Positions 28,779-38,251 of a stretch of 64,000 nt of DNA are shown here, piece by piece (positions within the stretch are counted from its first letter, which is position 1; every line of letters starts with the position of its first letter). The notes beneath the pieces are model-generated. The model did no database searches and was not told the DNA's origin. It saw nothing but the letters and a program-made list of their open reading frames with translations. Made by a program: the position numbers and the translations under genes. The DNA is from Jeotgalibacillus terrae (GTDB lineage: Bacteria; Bacillota; Bacilli; Bacillales; Jeotgalibacillaceae), in contig NZ_JAFBDK010000006.1 of the NCBI RefSeq assembly GCF_016908195.1, forward strand, positions 124,001 through 188,000, given 5' to 3'.

Positions 28779-30107
28779 ATGACAATGGTAAATAAGAAAC
28801 GGGTCCAGATTGAAACCATTGGTTTATCTGAAGTGCCCGAATCTGAGAAAAAAACAAAATGGTTTGACTATGCTTTTATACAGATGGCTTTTTCAGTTAA
28901 TACAGGAAATGTGCTCGTCCCTGCCCTTGCCGTCACAGCAGGAGGACTGTCAGCAGGCTGGGCGATCACGTCAACATTAACCGGAGCCATTCTCGCTTTT
29001 ATACTTGTCTCTCTATTGTCACTACCAGGCGCCAGATACGGTCTGCCTGCCCAATATGTCATTCGTACAATGATTGGATCGAGACTGTCTATGTATTTTG
29101 CTTCACCTGTAAGATCTCTCACATCACTGTACTGGTTTGCCGTCCAGACGATTGGCGGCTCAATTGTTGTACAGTTTTTGCTGATGGAGTTCGCAGACAT
29201 TCAAATCTCTTTATACATACTTGCCCCACTATTTTCAGTTATTATGTCAGTACTTGCATTAATCGGGTTTGAGGCCGTTAAAAAAACGATTAAGTGGTTT
29301 ATACCGCTGTTATTTCTAAGTCAGCTCTTAATGCTTTATCTGATTATAGACCTGATCATGAGTGATAAAACGGTCATGATGACAGGGGAATTCTCATTTG
29401 GAACCTGTTTATTTTATGGGAGTCTCGCTTTTATGCAATATGTCTCAGGCGTTAGTGCATCGTCAGATATCACTCGTTACGCTAAATCACCACGTGAAGG
29501 ATTTACAGGCGTTCTTGTGGGTAATATTGCAGGGTTTGCAGTCGTTGCAGTCCTTGGGTCACTGTTTGCGGCAGCACTGCAGTCGGTGAATCCGTTTGTT
29601 GCTGCAAGTCAGCTGACAGATTCTTCAGCTGCGATCCTGCTGATTGCTGCAGGGGCTGTTATTTCCATGATTTCTATTAATCTCAGTAATGCATACACTG
29701 GCGGTTACAGTCTTTTAAATGCTCTGCCTCTTCTTGGCCGTGTGAAGAGCGCTGTGATTTTTGGCTGCGCTGCAACTGGACTCAGTCTGTTTCCTTCCAT
29801 CGTAAATGAAGCAGAGCAATATATTTCGCTTCTCGGTGCAGCTATCGTTCCATTATCTGCTGTCATTATTGCTGACTATGCCGTGGTGAAGAAACTGTCA
29901 ATTACACCTGAACACTTAGCCCGTCTTGGCAGAGGCGGTCACTATACAAATATTCCAGCACTTGTTACAGTGGGTATTTTTATGCCTGTTTACTTTATTC
30001 TACCGGACAGTGTATCACCCGGTCTTATTGTATTCGCAGCTGCTTCAGCCTTTTATCCTCTTTTACAAAAATACGCCACAAATCAGTCAGAAATTTCTCA
30101 TAATTAG
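28779..30107 (+). CDS. NCS1-family purine/cytosine permease-like transporter
   Basis: Membrane transporter of 442 aa with about 12 helices, recognisable as NCS1 (cytosine/purine/allantoin permease) from the N-terminal FIQMAFSVNTGNVLVPALA and RYGLPAQYVIRTMIG segments. The substrate cannot be assigned. It is divergent from ald and 52 nt before the universal stress gene. AGGAG is 7 nt before the ATG. Confidence 0.85.
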   Translation: MTMVNKKRVQIETIGLSEVPESEKKTKWFDYAFIQMAFSVNTGNVLVPALAVTAGGLSAGWAITSTLTGAILAFILVSLLSLPGARYGLPAQYVIRTMIGSRLSMYFASPVRSLTSLYWFAVQTIGGSIVVQFLLMEFADIQISLYILAPLFSVIMSVLALIGFEAVKKTIKWFIPLLFLSQLLMLYLIIDLIMSDKTVMMTGEFSFGTCLFYGSLAFMQYVSGVSASSDITRYAKSPREGFTGVLVGNIAGFAVVAVLGSLFAAALQSVNPFVAASQLTDSSAAILLIAAGAVISMISINLSNAYTGGYSLLNALPLLGRVKSAVIFGCAATGLSLFPSIVNEAEQYISLLGAAIVPLSAVIIADYAVVKKLSITPEHLARLGRGGHYTNIPALVTVGIFMPVYFILPDSVSPGLIVFAAASAFYPLLQKYATNQSEISHN

Positions 30108-30159
30108 CAGGAATATTGACACGATTCGGTGTAATATATAAGTAAAGGAGGCGATCAAC

Positions 30160-30636
30160 ATGACATTAAGCTATGACCACATTCTCGTTGCTGTAGACGG
30201 TTCTAAGGAAGCGGAATGGGCATTCAAAAAGTCAATTGATATCGCGAAAAGAAATGATGCAACGCTGAACCTGCTTCACGTCATTGATACCCGCTCATTT
30301 GCGGTTGTTGAAGCGTACGACAGAAGCGTTGCGAAAAGAGCTGAAACCTTTGCTGAAGAAATGCTGAATGATTACAAGAAAGAAGCTGAAAGCAAAGGTG
30401 TTTCAAAGGTTAACGTTTTTGTAGAATACGGTTCTCCTAAAGTGCTGGTTCCAAAAGAATTTGCACATAAAGTTGAAGCAGATCTGATCATTTGTGGCGC
30501 GACTGGTCTTAATGCAATGGAACGGTTCCTGATCGGAAGTATTTCTGAGCATATTGTACGGGCAGCAAAATGCGATGTACTGGTTGTCCGCACTGACCAG
30601 CCTCCGGAAAAAGAAGCGAAAGATTTGGATATTTAA
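30160..30636 (+). CDS. Universal stress protein, UspA family
   Basis: Single UspA domain of 158 aa. The ATP-binding type signature is visible: ILVAVDGSKEAEWA at the N-terminus and GATGLNAMERFLIGSISEHI near the end. It probably helps adaptation to stress, role undefined. AAAGGAGG precedes the ATG. Confidence 0.9.
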   Translation: MTLSYDHILVAVDGSKEAEWAFKKSIDIAKRNDATLNLLHVIDTRSFAVVEAYDRSVAKRAETFAEEMLNDYKKEAESKGVSKVNVFVEYGSPKVLVPKEFAHKVEADLIICGATGLNAMERFLIGSISEHIVRAAKCDVLVVRTDQPPEKEAKDLDI

Positions 30637-30640
30637 AAAA

Positions 30641-30683
30641 TAAGAGGGTGAGACATTATACATACAATGTCTCACCCTCTTTA
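30641..30683 (+). terminator. Terminator of the universal stress protein gene
   Basis: A perfect 16-bp stem (AAGAGGGTGAGACATT and complement) with an 8-nt loop is followed by TTTAAT. The GAGACA/TGTCTC core resembles hairpins next to the dispersed repeats. Confidence 0.82.
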
Positions 30684-30745
30684 ATCGTTTCGCTGCGCTC
30701 CACTTGAATTTCCATCTATTAAATTTAGCTATTATCTTTAGCTGA
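30684..30745. repeat. Stub of the dispersed repeat, copy D
   Basis: The segment CGTTTCGCTGCGCTCCACTT right after the terminator resembles the hairpin-side edge of copy C near 36.07 kb and, in CCACTTGAAT, the end of copy G near 58.37 kb read in reverse. Only one end of the element seems present. Confidence 0.4.
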
Positions 30746-30754
30746 TATAAAAGA

Positions 30755-32143
30755 TTAGGACTTCACATGAGCCTTAATAATACTTTCAGCCTTATTCAGC
30801 TGATTTCTCACCTGTTTAAACCCTGTTCCGCCTTCTGATTCACGGCGTTTTACTGCTTCTGCGGGTTCAAGCACCTGATAGATATCTTCTTCGATCAATG
30901 AAGATGCAGCCTGCATTTCGCTCATTGGAAGGTCTTTCAGGTAGATACCCTGCTGGATGCAGGTTAATACGAGTTTCCCCACTACTTCATGCGCTTCACG
31001 GAATGGCATTCCTTTAGAAGCCAGATAATCCGCCAGCTCTGTTGCATTAGAAAAGTCTTCATTAACCGCTTTTGACAGCTGCTCTGTGTTCACTTTCATT
31101 GTGTTGATCATGCCGGCGAAAATTTTCAGCGAGCCCATCAGCGTATGCACAGTATCGAACATACCCTCTTTATCTTCCTGCATATCTTTGTTATAAGCGA
31201 GCGGCAGACCTTTGAGTACTGTCAGCATTGATACCAGGTGTCCAAATACTCTGCCCGTCTTCCCTCTTACCAGTTCAGCCATATCAGGATTCTTTTTTTG
31301 CGGCATGATACTGCTGCCTGTTGAAAAAGCATCAGCCAGCTCAATAAACCTGAATTCCTGACTCGACCAGATGATCATCTCCTCTGAAAATCTCGAAAGG
31401 TGCATAATCGTCATCGACGCATTAGATAAAAATTCAACGATAAAGTCACGATCGCTGACAGCATCCATACTGTTTTCATAAATATCACTGAAGCCCAGCA
31501 ATTCCGCAGAACGCTTTCTATTAATTGGAAATGTTGTTCCTGCAAGTGCCCCTGCTCCAAGTGGTGAGATATCGATTCTCTTTAATGAATCATTGAAACG
31601 GTTATAATCTCTTTCAAGCATCCAGAAATAAGCCATAAGATGATGGCCGAATGATACAGGCTGGGCACGCTGCAGATGCGTATAGCCAGGTGCAATTGTT
31701 TCTACATGCGCTTCTGCCTGATTAACAATTGCCTGCTGAACAGCACGGATCAGTTCCATAATTTCAATCACTCTGTTTTTCAAATACAGGTGCATATCCG
31801 TTGCCACCTGGTCATTTCTGCTTCTTCCTGTATGAAGCTTGCCACCTATCTGTCCGATTTCCTGGATAAGAAAATGTTCAAGGTTCAGGTGAATATCTTC
31901 ATTTTGTACAGAGTAAGAAAGTTCACCCTTCTGTGCTTTTTCTTTCAGTACAGAAAGGCCTTCAATAATCTGTTTGACTTCTGATGGTTCGAGTATGCCG
32001 CACTCCCCAAGCATGGTTACGTGGGCAACAGACCCTTCAAGGTCTTCCATTACAAGATTCTGATCGAACCCGATCGATGCGTTGAACTCGTCAACCCACT
32101 CCTCGGGTGATTGTGAAAAGCGTCCGCCCCAGAGTTTGCTCAT
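30755..32143 (-). CDS. argH: Argininosuccinate lyase
   Basis: Lyase of 462 aa, splitting argininosuccinate into arginine and fumarate. The superfamily signature [11 protein letters not shown] is intact and the N-terminus [16 protein letters not shown] is typical. The ATG overlaps the argG stop by 4 nt (ATGA). Confidence 0.97.
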   Translation of the reverse strand: MSKLWGGRFSQSPEEWVDEFNASIGFDQNLVMEDLEGSVAHVTMLGECGILEPSEVKQIIEGLSVLKEKAQKGELSYSVQNEDIHLNLEHFLIQEIGQIGGKLHTGRSRNDQVATDMHLYLKNRVIEIMELIRAVQQAIVNQAEAHVETIAPGYTHLQRAQPVSFGHHLMAYFWMLERDYNRFNDSLKRIDISPLGAGALAGTTFPINRKRSAELLGFSDIYENSMDAVSDRDFIVEFLSNASMTIMHLSRFSEEMIIWSSQEFRFIELADAFSTGSSIMPQKKNPDMAELVRGKTGRVFGHLVSMLTVLKGLPLAYNKDMQEDKEGMFDTVHTLMGSLKIFAGMINTMKVNTEQLSKAVNEDFSNATELADYLASKGMPFREAHEVVGKLVLTCIQQGIYLKDLPMSEMQAASSLIEEDIYQVLEPAEAVKRRESEGGTGFKQVRNQLNKAESIIKAHVKS

Positions 32144-33357
32144 GAAGTGGTCACACCTTTTGATTCCTTCTGAACCATTGAATGAACCTTAGTAGGAAGT
32201 CCCCACAGCTTGATAAACCCTACAGCTGCACCGTGATCAAATTCATCATCAGAAGTATAAGTTGCGAGCTTTTCATTATAAAGAGAATTTGGTGACGTTC
32301 TGCCTTCTACAATCGCATGCCCTTTAAACAGCTTCACTCTGGCAACACCATTTACATACTGCTGTGTTTCCTGCAAAAATGCTTTCAGTGCATCAGTCAG
32401 CGGCGAGAACCATAGCCCTTCATAGATCACTTCAGTCAGCTTTTTCTCAATAACTGGCTTGAAGTGTGCCATTTCTTTTACAAGCGTTAAGTCTTCAAGT
32501 TCTTTGTGGGCTTTCATCAGTGTAATCGCACCCGGGCACTCATACACTTCTCTTGATTTGATTCCGACAAGACGATTTTCCACGTGGTCAATTCTTCCGA
32601 CGCCATGTTTACCGGCAATATCATTCAGTTTGAGGATCATCGCAGAAAGTTCCATGCCCTGTCCATTTAATGCAACCGGCACACCGTTTTCAAAAGTGAT
32701 TTCGATTGTTTCCGGCGCGTTCGGTGTTGTTTCAAGTGAAGCTGTCAGATCATAAGCGCCTTCCGGTGGAGCTGCCCATGGATCTTCAAGAATACCGCAT
32801 TCATTACTTCTTCCCCAGAGATTCTGATCAATTGAGTATGGGCTGTCAAGATTGATCGGGATTGGAATGTTATGCTCTTTTGCATATTCAATTTCTTCTT
32901 CTCTTGACCAGCCCCACTCACGAACCGGTGCAAGTACTTCAAGTTCAGGGTTCAGACCGTTAATTGCCACTTCAAATCTTACCTGATCATTCCCTTTACC
33001 TGTGCAGCCGTGTGCTACAGCTGATGCGCCTGTCTTTTCTGCCACTTCAACCAGCTTCTTTGCAATCAGTGGTCTTGAAAGTGCTGATACTAACGGGTAT
33101 TTCCCTTCATACATTGTATGAGCCTGAAGTGCAATTAAAGCAAAATCCTGTGCGAACTCTTCTTTAGCATCAATCACATAACTATCTACTGCACCGACAG
33201 TCAGTGCTTTTTCTTTTACAAAGTCAAGATCCTTACCTTCTCCAACGTCAAGGCAGCATGCTACAACTGAATATCCCTGGTCTTTTAACCATTGGATCGC
33301 TACTGATGTATCAAGTCCGCCTGAATATGCTAGTACTACTTTTTTGTTTTGTGTCAT
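32140..33357 (-). CDS. argG: Argininosuccinate synthase
   Basis: Synthase of 405 aa joining citrulline and aspartate. The PP-loop AYSGGLDTS near residue 10 and [14 protein letters not shown] identify it. I chose ATG 33357 with GAGG 9 nt upstream over TTG 33366. It is first in argG-argH, with a sigma-A promoter upstream. Confidence 0.97.
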   Translation of the reverse strand: MTQNKKVVLAYSGGLDTSVAIQWLKDQGYSVVACCLDVGEGKDLDFVKEKALTVGAVDSYVIDAKEEFAQDFALIALQAHTMYEGKYPLVSALSRPLIAKKLVEVAEKTGASAVAHGCTGKGNDQVRFEVAINGLNPELEVLAPVREWGWSREEEIEYAKEHNIPIPINLDSPYSIDQNLWGRSNECGILEDPWAAPPEGAYDLTASLETTPNAPETIEITFENGVPVALNGQGMELSAMILKLNDIAGKHGVGRIDHVENRLVGIKSREVYECPGAITLMKAHKELEDLTLVKEMAHFKPVIEKKLTEVIYEGLWFSPLTDALKAFLQETQQYVNGVARVKLFKGHAIVEGRTSPNSLYNEKLATYTSDDEFDHGAAVGFIKLWGLPTKVHSMVQKESKGVTTS

Positions 33358-33391
33358 ATGAATCAACCTCTTTCGTATTTTTATTAATTAT

Positions 33392-33451
33392 CTTGTATAT
33401 TTATTCTTTATATGATGAATGTATCATAACAGGGTATTTATAAAGATGCAA
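33392..33451 (-). promoter_or_regulatory. argGH promoter and possible AhrC/ArgR operator
   Basis: On the minus strand TTGCAT (33446-33451) and TATGAT (33423-33428) are separated by 17 nt. The AT-rich stretch after the -10 (about 33392-33421, containing CATTCATCATATAAAGAATA) loosely resembles ARG boxes; that part is inference. Confidence 0.55.
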
Positions 33452-33718
33452 CACTTCTTATAAAAATTCTTAAAGATTAAATATTCTGATTTTATACATT
33501 GGAGTTTGCAGAGGTTTTTAAATGGAGATGAAGTGTGATTCGATTGGTAACGTCATTATTCATGTTGCAGTGACCAAAGTATCTTAAAAGAAAGCTCGGA
33601 TAAAGTTGTTCGGGTCATATCCCCAGGGTTACGGGTCAGGTGCAATTATTTACCCGTCACAACCATTCATCACAACAGGCAGGACGCGTTACATAAAATA
33701 ATATTCGCTTATAACGCA
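33452..33718. other. Intergenic region upstream of argG
   Basis: Beyond the argG promoter I see no gene. An imperfect inverted repeat built on GGTTACGGGT and ACCCGTCACAACC (about 33630-33666) is the only structure noted. Confidence 0.5.
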
Positions 33719-33747
33719 GAAAAAAGAACAGTCTCAGCTGTTCTTTT
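33719..33747 (-). terminator. Terminator overlapping the end of the EcsC-like gene
   Basis: Stem AAAAGAACAG/CTGTTCTTTT (10 bp) encloses a 6-nt loop that contains the gene's TGA stop (33734-33736). A T-run continues on the minus strand. Confidence 0.82.
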
Positions 33748-34567
33748 CAGTAAGATATCTATATTGGTAGAAACGCTCTGCATATTCAGTGACTGTTCTG
33801 GTCAGCTGATAGTTGGCTGTGGCGCCAATTGTCATTGAGATCACCGGATAACCGCCTGCGCGTTTATTTTTAAACATTTTAATAGCAAGTGTTTTAAACA
33901 ATTGAAGGCCCGGTCCCTCAAGCCAGCGTTCATTTGTCAGCTCATCACTGCCGGTAAAAAAGTAGTCGCTTTGGACGTGATGCAGCGTATCAATCAGATC
34001 ATCCCATGCCTCACCCTGAAATTTTCTGGGCAATGTGGATGCATGAAATACTTTCAGTGCAATCGTCATTTCATAAGGTGTATGGACATCGCGCCCGTAT
34101 GCAGATGCAGTAAATTGAATGGCACGTATATTAATAATTAATAATGCAACCAGGTCACTTAAAAAGGCTGCTGCGCCTCCTGAGCCTGCAATTCCACCCT
34201 GAAGAAATGAATATAGTCTGTGCCGGCCGCTTTGCTGCAGTGAAAGATAGTTCAGCTGATCAATCGAAAGCCTGCGTATATCCTCTACCTGCGTGATGGA
34301 ATCATCGAACGCTTTAGCCGTTCTCAATATGTTTTCTCTTTCATCCTGCTGGAGCTGAAACCCCTGCATGGTGCTATGTATATGAAACAAAGATGTATCG
34401 ATGTGCGCAAAAATTTCTTTTTTTATGTCCTCAGGTAATAGTGAGAAAGAGCGTTCAATCCATTTTGAATAGACATTTGTCAGATCGTTGCCTGATCTTT
34501 CATTCAGTGATTGTCTCCAGAGCTCAATTTCCTGATACACTTCCTGATCGCGTGCTGACCAGCTCAT
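33734..34567 (-). CDS. EcsC family protein
   Basis: Protein of 277 aa matching the EcsC family, with a glycine/alanine-rich hydrophobic stretch GGIAGSGGAAAFLSDLVALL (about residues 135-155 of the called protein) and a basic C-terminal part. Role unknown; EcsC itself accompanies the EcsAB transporter, which is not here. ATG 34567 with GGGGTGG upstream is preferred over the longer frame. From memory, moaB occupies the argG-ackA interval in B. subtilis; it is not present. Confidence 0.82.
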   Translation of the reverse strand: MSWSARDQEVYQEIELWRQSLNERSGNDLTNVYSKWIERSFSLLPEDIKKEIFAHIDTSLFHIHSTMQGFQLQQDERENILRTAKAFDDSITQVEDIRRLSIDQLNYLSLQQSGRHRLYSFLQGGIAGSGGAAAFLSDLVALLIINIRAIQFTASAYGRDVHTPYEMTIALKVFHASTLPRKFQGEAWDDLIDTLHHVQSDYFFTGSDELTNERWLEGPGLQLFKTLAIKMFKNKRAGGYPVISMTIGATANYQLTRTVTEYAERFYQYRYLTEKNS

Positions 34568-34627
34568 AAAAACCACCCCGCTTATCTTTTGCTTCATTAT
34601 ACTATTTATCAGAAATTTTTACAGATA

Positions 34628-34667
34628 CAAAAAAGGCACACCAATGATCGCTCATAGATGTGCCTTC
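34628..34667 (-). terminator. Terminator of ackA
   Basis: Stem AAGGCACA/TGTGCCTT, with further partial pairing inside, is followed by a six-T run on the minus strand just after the ackA stop. Confidence 0.82.
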
Positions 34668-34678
34668 TCTAAAATTGA

Positions 34679-35863
34679 TTATGTTAATCGCAGGACGTCA
34701 CGTGCGATCATAACTTCTTCATCAGTCGGAATCACGATGACTTTAACTGGTGAGTGCGGGTAGTTAATGAATGCTTCTTCACCGCGTGTCTTATTTAATG
34801 CAGGATCCCAATATACGCCCATGAACTCCAGACCTTTTAATACTTCAGCACGGATTACGTCACTATTTTCACCAATTCCTGCCGTGAAAATAATCGCGTC
34901 CACGCCATTCATACGCGCAGCATATGAGCCGATATATTTGTGAATACGGTTTGAGAATACATCTAGTGCAAGCTTGGCACGTTCATTTCCTTCAGCAGAC
35001 TGAATCTCGATATCACGAAGGTCACTTGAGAATCCTGATACTCCAAGCATACCTGACTGCTTATTCAGTACGTTCAATACGCCTTCAGCTGTCTGGTCAG
35101 TTTTTTCCATAATAAATGGAATCAATGCAGGGTCAATATTACCGCTTCGCGTACCCATTGTAACGCCGGCAAGCGGTGTGAAGCCCATTGAAGTATCAAT
35201 TGAATGACCGCCTTCAATTGCAGCGATACTCGCACCGTTACCAAGGTGACATGAGATCAGACGAAGCTGTTCAAGCGGACGTCCAAGCATTTCAGATGCA
35301 CGTTGTGATACATATTTATGAGAAGTACCGTGGAAACCGTATTTACGGATACCAAAGTCTTTATAATAATCATAAGGAAGGCTGTATAAAAATGAGCTTT
35401 CCGGCATTGTCTGATGGAACGCTGTATCAAATACTGCTACGGCAGGTACATTTGGCAATACGTTTTGGAAGGCTTTAATTCCTGTGATATTTGCAGGGTT
35501 ATGAAGAGGTGCAAGCTCTGAAAGTTCTTCAAACTTTGCAATTGCTTCATCTGTAATGACTACTGAATCGCTGTATACTTCACCGCCGTGAACGACGCGG
35601 TGCCCTACACCATTGATCTCATCGAGTGATTGAATGATACCTGCAGATGTCAGCTTATCAAGCAACAGCTTAACAGCTACTTCATGGTCAGGGATATCTG
35701 TCACTTCTTTTTGCTTTTCCCCATCTACTGAAATTGTAAATACACTATCATTTAACCCGATTCGTTCAATTAATCCTTTTGTAATAACTTCTTCAGAGGG
35801 CATGTCAAAAAGCTGAAACTTCAATGAAGAGCTTCCTGCGTTAATTGCGATGACTTTAGTCAT
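34679..35863 (-). CDS. ackA: Acetate kinase
   Basis: Acetate kinase of 394 aa, making ATP from acetyl phosphate in overflow metabolism. [13 protein letters not shown] at the N-terminus, [20 protein letters not shown] and FTAGIGENS are family signatures. ATG 35863 has AAGGAG about 11 nt upstream; the longer frame has no such site. A cre site lies about 120 nt upstream of the start, as expected for a CcpA-activated gene. Confidence 0.97.
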   Translation of the reverse strand: MTKVIAINAGSSSLKFQLFDMPSEEVITKGLIERIGLNDSVFTISVDGEKQKEVTDIPDHEVAVKLLLDKLTSAGIIQSLDEINGVGHRVVHGGEVYSDSVVITDEAIAKFEELSELAPLHNPANITGIKAFQNVLPNVPAVAVFDTAFHQTMPESSFLYSLPYDYYKDFGIRKYGFHGTSHKYVSQRASEMLGRPLEQLRLISCHLGNGASIAAIEGGHSIDTSMGFTPLAGVTMGTRSGNIDPALIPFIMEKTDQTAEGVLNVLNKQSGMLGVSGFSSDLRDIEIQSAEGNERAKLALDVFSNRIHKYIGSYAARMNGVDAIIFTAGIGENSDVIRAEVLKGLEFMGVYWDPALNKTRGEEAFINYPHSPVKVIVIPTDEEVMIARDVLRLT

Positions 35864-35903
35864 AAATAAATTCGCTCCTTTTATTATGAAAACGTAGGTA
35901 ATC

Positions 35904-35997
35904 ATTATATACCCAGTTAAACAATTTACTATCCATGTTCATTTAATCACTCTCACCACCAGGCTTCAAGAGAAAGCTTGCTGTGGCAACGTTTACA
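35904..35997 (-). promoter_or_regulatory. ackA promoter with upstream cre site
   Basis: A TATAAT -10 box (35904-35909) lies before ackA with a poor -35. Upstream of it TGTAAACGTTGCCA (35984-35997, minus strand) fits the cre consensus except for one position, in the upstream placement known for CcpA activation of ackA in B. subtilis. Confidence 0.6.
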
Positions 35998-36031
35998 TGT
36001 AAAAGTGTTTATTTTCAGAATACATTTATAG

Positions 36032-36062
36032 AAAAAAGACTGAAACATTTAGTCTCAGTCTT
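36032..36062 (-). terminator. Terminator downstream of ytxK, beyond the repeat
   Basis: Stem AAGACTGA/TCAGTCTT with partial inner pairing is followed by six T on the minus strand. It lies about 180 nt beyond the ytxK stop, with the dispersed repeat between. Confidence 0.72.
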
Positions 36063-36064
36063 AA

Positions 36065-36200
36065 TAACCGTTGCACTGCGCTGCAGGCGGTGCTTTCCGC
36101 GGGAACGGCGGTGAGCCTCCTCGAGCTTCGCACTGCGGGGTCTCACCTGTCCGTTTTATCCCGCTGGAGTCACCGCCTTCCGCTTCGTTTCACTGAATAT
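36065..36200 (-). repeat. Dispersed GC-rich repeat, copy C (best preserved)
   Basis: Read on the minus strand it runs GCGGAAGGCGGTGACTCC, GCGGGA, GTGAGACCCCGC, GGAGGCTCACCGCC, CGCGGAAAGCACCGCCTGCA. GGCGGTGA-CTCC pairs with GGAG-TCACCGCC and GCGGG with CCCGC, so the RNA could fold into a strong nested hairpin. Copy G near 58.4 kb is clearly homologous. Confidence 0.8.
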
Positions 36201-36240
36201 CTAATTCGCACTATTACATTTGATCCTGAAAAGTTTTAAA

Positions 36241-37221
36241 TTATTTGTTCTCTTTCATCCACTGCTGGATCTTTGCCATCATGTTTTGCACAGCAGGGCC
36301 GTTAGAAAGTTTTGGCATATCAGCAAGAAGTACCTGCTTAGGCGGTTTAGTACCCTCACCCTGCTTTTGCAGAATCAGAATGCTTTTTGCAGACTGTTCA
36401 TTTTTGAACAGTGACTGAGGCAATTTTATCAGTCCCTGTATATGCGCCTCTTCTTTCAGGAATTCGTGAAGCTGTCCTGCAAGAGGGGATTCAAATAAAC
36501 CATTCGGTACAAGGAAGAATAGATATCCTCCTGTTTTCACATGCTTGATTGCCTGTTCAATAAATAAGTGATGCGCATAGGAATGGCCCTCTTTTGCCTG
36601 AAGCTGATAGTCAGCCGCTCTCACATCATTTGGATAGTACCCTACCGGAAGATCACTGATGACGGCATCTGCCGGGTCAATAAAAAGCGGTTCAAGTGCA
36701 TCCTGGGTATACAGATGAATTGGCTGTTCAGAGAGATTAGCTCCTGTGTATGCCAGACGGATCAAGACTTCATCGATCTCAACGCCGTGTGCCACTTCCA
36801 CTTTTCCATCCAGCTGATTCATAATGGATAGAATAAGGTTGGCTGTTCCGAGTGCAGGGTCAAGAAGGGTGATTTTTTCCTCACCTTCTGTGAACTTTTC
36901 AAGCAGATAACCGATGACCATTGCAATTGAATCAGGTGTCATCTGATGATTTGGCTGCGTGTGCTCCTTCATACCTTTTAAAACAGCAAGCTGGAATGCT
37001 TTTCTTCTGTCATCCCGTGAGAATGATTCGAGCGTCATACCGCGGTATTTGAGTTCAAGCCTCTGCTTCAGTTCAGGATCTGAATCTTCAACTGTGCCGG
37101 TAAACCAGTGCTCACCAGTCTCAGCAAGTGCTTCTAAATATGAAAGTGAATGAACACGCTGTATGTCTTCTGCTGTTTCATTCAATAATGTAAAAATAGA
37201 TTCTACAGGTGATATGCTCAT
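36241..37221 (-). CDS. ytxK: YtxK, class I SAM-dependent methyltransferase
   Basis: Protein of 326 aa related to N6-adenine methyltransferases. The SAM-binding motif is LLDPALGTANLI (about 119-130). The position of the catalytic (N/D)PP(Y/F) motif reads DLPVGYYP (190-197), so the first Pro is replaced. The target is unknown. ATG 37221 lies 9 nt after AGGAGG; the longer frame overlaps tpx and is rejected. The order ackA-ytxK-tpx matches B. subtilis. Confidence 0.88.
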   Translation of the reverse strand: MSISPVESIFTLLNETAEDIQRVHSLSYLEALAETGEHWFTGTVEDSDPELKQRLELKYRGMTLESFSRDDRRKAFQLAVLKGMKEHTQPNHQMTPDSIAMVIGYLLEKFTEGEEKITLLDPALGTANLILSIMNQLDGKVEVAHGVEIDEVLIRLAYTGANLSEQPIHLYTQDALEPLFIDPADAVISDLPVGYYPNDVRAADYQLQAKEGHSYAHHLFIEQAIKHVKTGGYLFFLVPNGLFESPLAGQLHEFLKEEAHIQGLIKLPQSLFKNEQSAKSILILQKQGEGTKPPKQVLLADMPKLSNGPAVQNMMAKIQQWMKENK

Positions 37222-37271
37222 AATATTGTGCCTCCTGTTTAATTTCTGACGTTTCATTTTAACACGTAAAT

Positions 37272-37298
37272 AAAAAAAAGAAAGCCATGACGGCTTCC
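37272..37298 (-). terminator. Terminator of tpx
   Basis: A short stem AAGCC/GGCTT with a 5-nt loop, extended by flanking pairs, is followed by a long T-run on the minus strand. Confidence 0.72.
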
Positions 37299-37306
37299 TT
37301 TTAAGA

Positions 37307-37807
37307 TTACTCTGCTTTTTGGGCAGCTTCAATTGCCGCTTCGTAGTCAGGGTGATCGGTTGCTTCTTTCACGTATTCAACGTACGCTACTTGGTCATTT
37401 GTATCAATGACGAATACAGCACGTGCCAGCAGGCGCATTTCTTGAATCGCTACCCCATAGGCTTTTCCAAAAGACAGATCGCGGTGATCAGATAATGTAA
37501 TGACGTGCTCTAGACCGCTGTCACCACACCAACGTTTCTGTGCAAATGGAAGGTCAACAGAAATCGTAAGTACTTCTGTGTTTGAAAGCTTTGAAGCTTC
37601 TTCATTGAATTTGCGAGTCTGTGCATCACAGACGCCTGTATCGAGTGATGGTACAACGCTGATAATTTTTACTTTTTCAGCAGAGTCCTTCAGATGAAAT
37701 GGTGACAGATCGTTTGCAAGCACTGTGAATTCGGGTGCCTGATCCCCAACCTTCACTTCTTCACCAAGTAATGTAACCGGGTTGTTTTTAAATGTTATAG
37801 AAGCCAT
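37307..37807 (-). CDS. tpx: Thiol peroxidase
   Basis: Atypical two-cysteine peroxiredoxin of 166 aa reducing peroxides with thioredoxin. Peroxidatic Cys60 is in SLDTGVCD and resolving Cys94 in KRWCGDSG, the Tpx spacing. GAAGGAGG precedes the ATG. It neighbours ytxK, as in B. subtilis. Confidence 0.97.
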   Translation of the reverse strand: MASITFKNNPVTLLGEEVKVGDQAPEFTVLANDLSPFHLKDSAEKVKIISVVPSLDTGVCDAQTRKFNEEASKLSNTEVLTISVDLPFAQKRWCGDSGLEHVITLSDHRDLSFGKAYGVAIQEMRLLARAVFVIDTNDQVAYVEYVKEATDHPDYEAAIEAAQKAE

Positions 37808-37870
37808 GAAAATCCTCCTTCAGTATATGTATTCATTTTAATCATACTGAAAGGCGGAAGTATCAATCAA

Positions 37871-38251
37871 CTAATATGATTGATCCTGGCGAAATGCATC
37901 TGTAATTCTGCTGACTGTATCAGGTGCCATATCCATTAATTTCTCGAGCAGATGAGCGCCCTCATTCATATGATGCAGATGAATACCGTCTTTCCCTACA
38001 ATCAGAAAAGCGACAGGTGTAATCGATACGCCTCCCCCGCTGCCACCGCCAAAGGGAAGTTCAGCCACTTCTTCGTAAGTCGTCTGATAATCACTGCCTC
38101 CCGCTGCAAATCCGAACCTGACCCGTGAAACTGTCATAATTGTACTGCCGTCTGCGGTTTCAACCGGATCCCCGATGATCGTGTTTACATCTACCATTTC
38201 CTTCAGCTGTTCCATCGCTGTTGTCATGACGCCTTCAATTGGATGCTCCAA
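37871..38251 (-). CDS. ytfJ: GerW family spore germination protein YtfJ
   Basis: Protein of about 126 aa of the GerW/YtfJ family, which in B. subtilis is a spore protein needed for germination by some germinants. EHPIEGVMTTAMEQLKEMVDVNTI-type start, the Gly-rich GGGSGGGVSITPVAFL and HHMNEG are visible. The start is uncertain: TTG 38251 gives the usual family N-terminus with AGGTGG 5 nt upstream, and GTG 38260 is an alternative. It overlaps ytfI by 17 nt. Confidence 0.88.
   Translation of the reverse strand: MEHPIEGVMTTAMEQLKEMVDVNTIIGDPVETADGSTIMTVSRVRFGFAAGGSDYQTTYEEVAELPFGGGSGGGVSITPVAFLIVGKDGIHLHHMNEGAHLLEKLMDMAPDTVSRITDAFRQDQSY

Larger units (their letters stand above)
35998..36240. other. 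Intergenic region between ackA and ytxK
   Basis: Together with the ackA upstream DNA this makes a gene-free stretch of about 377 nt. It holds a terminator (36032-36062) and the best repeat copy (36065-36200). No gene is seen. Confidence 0.7.

Noticed and set aside
37222-37332. N-terminal extension of ytxK into tpx
   Set aside because: It covers the tpx terminator and end of tpx, is basic and unlike the family, and lacks a ribosome site.
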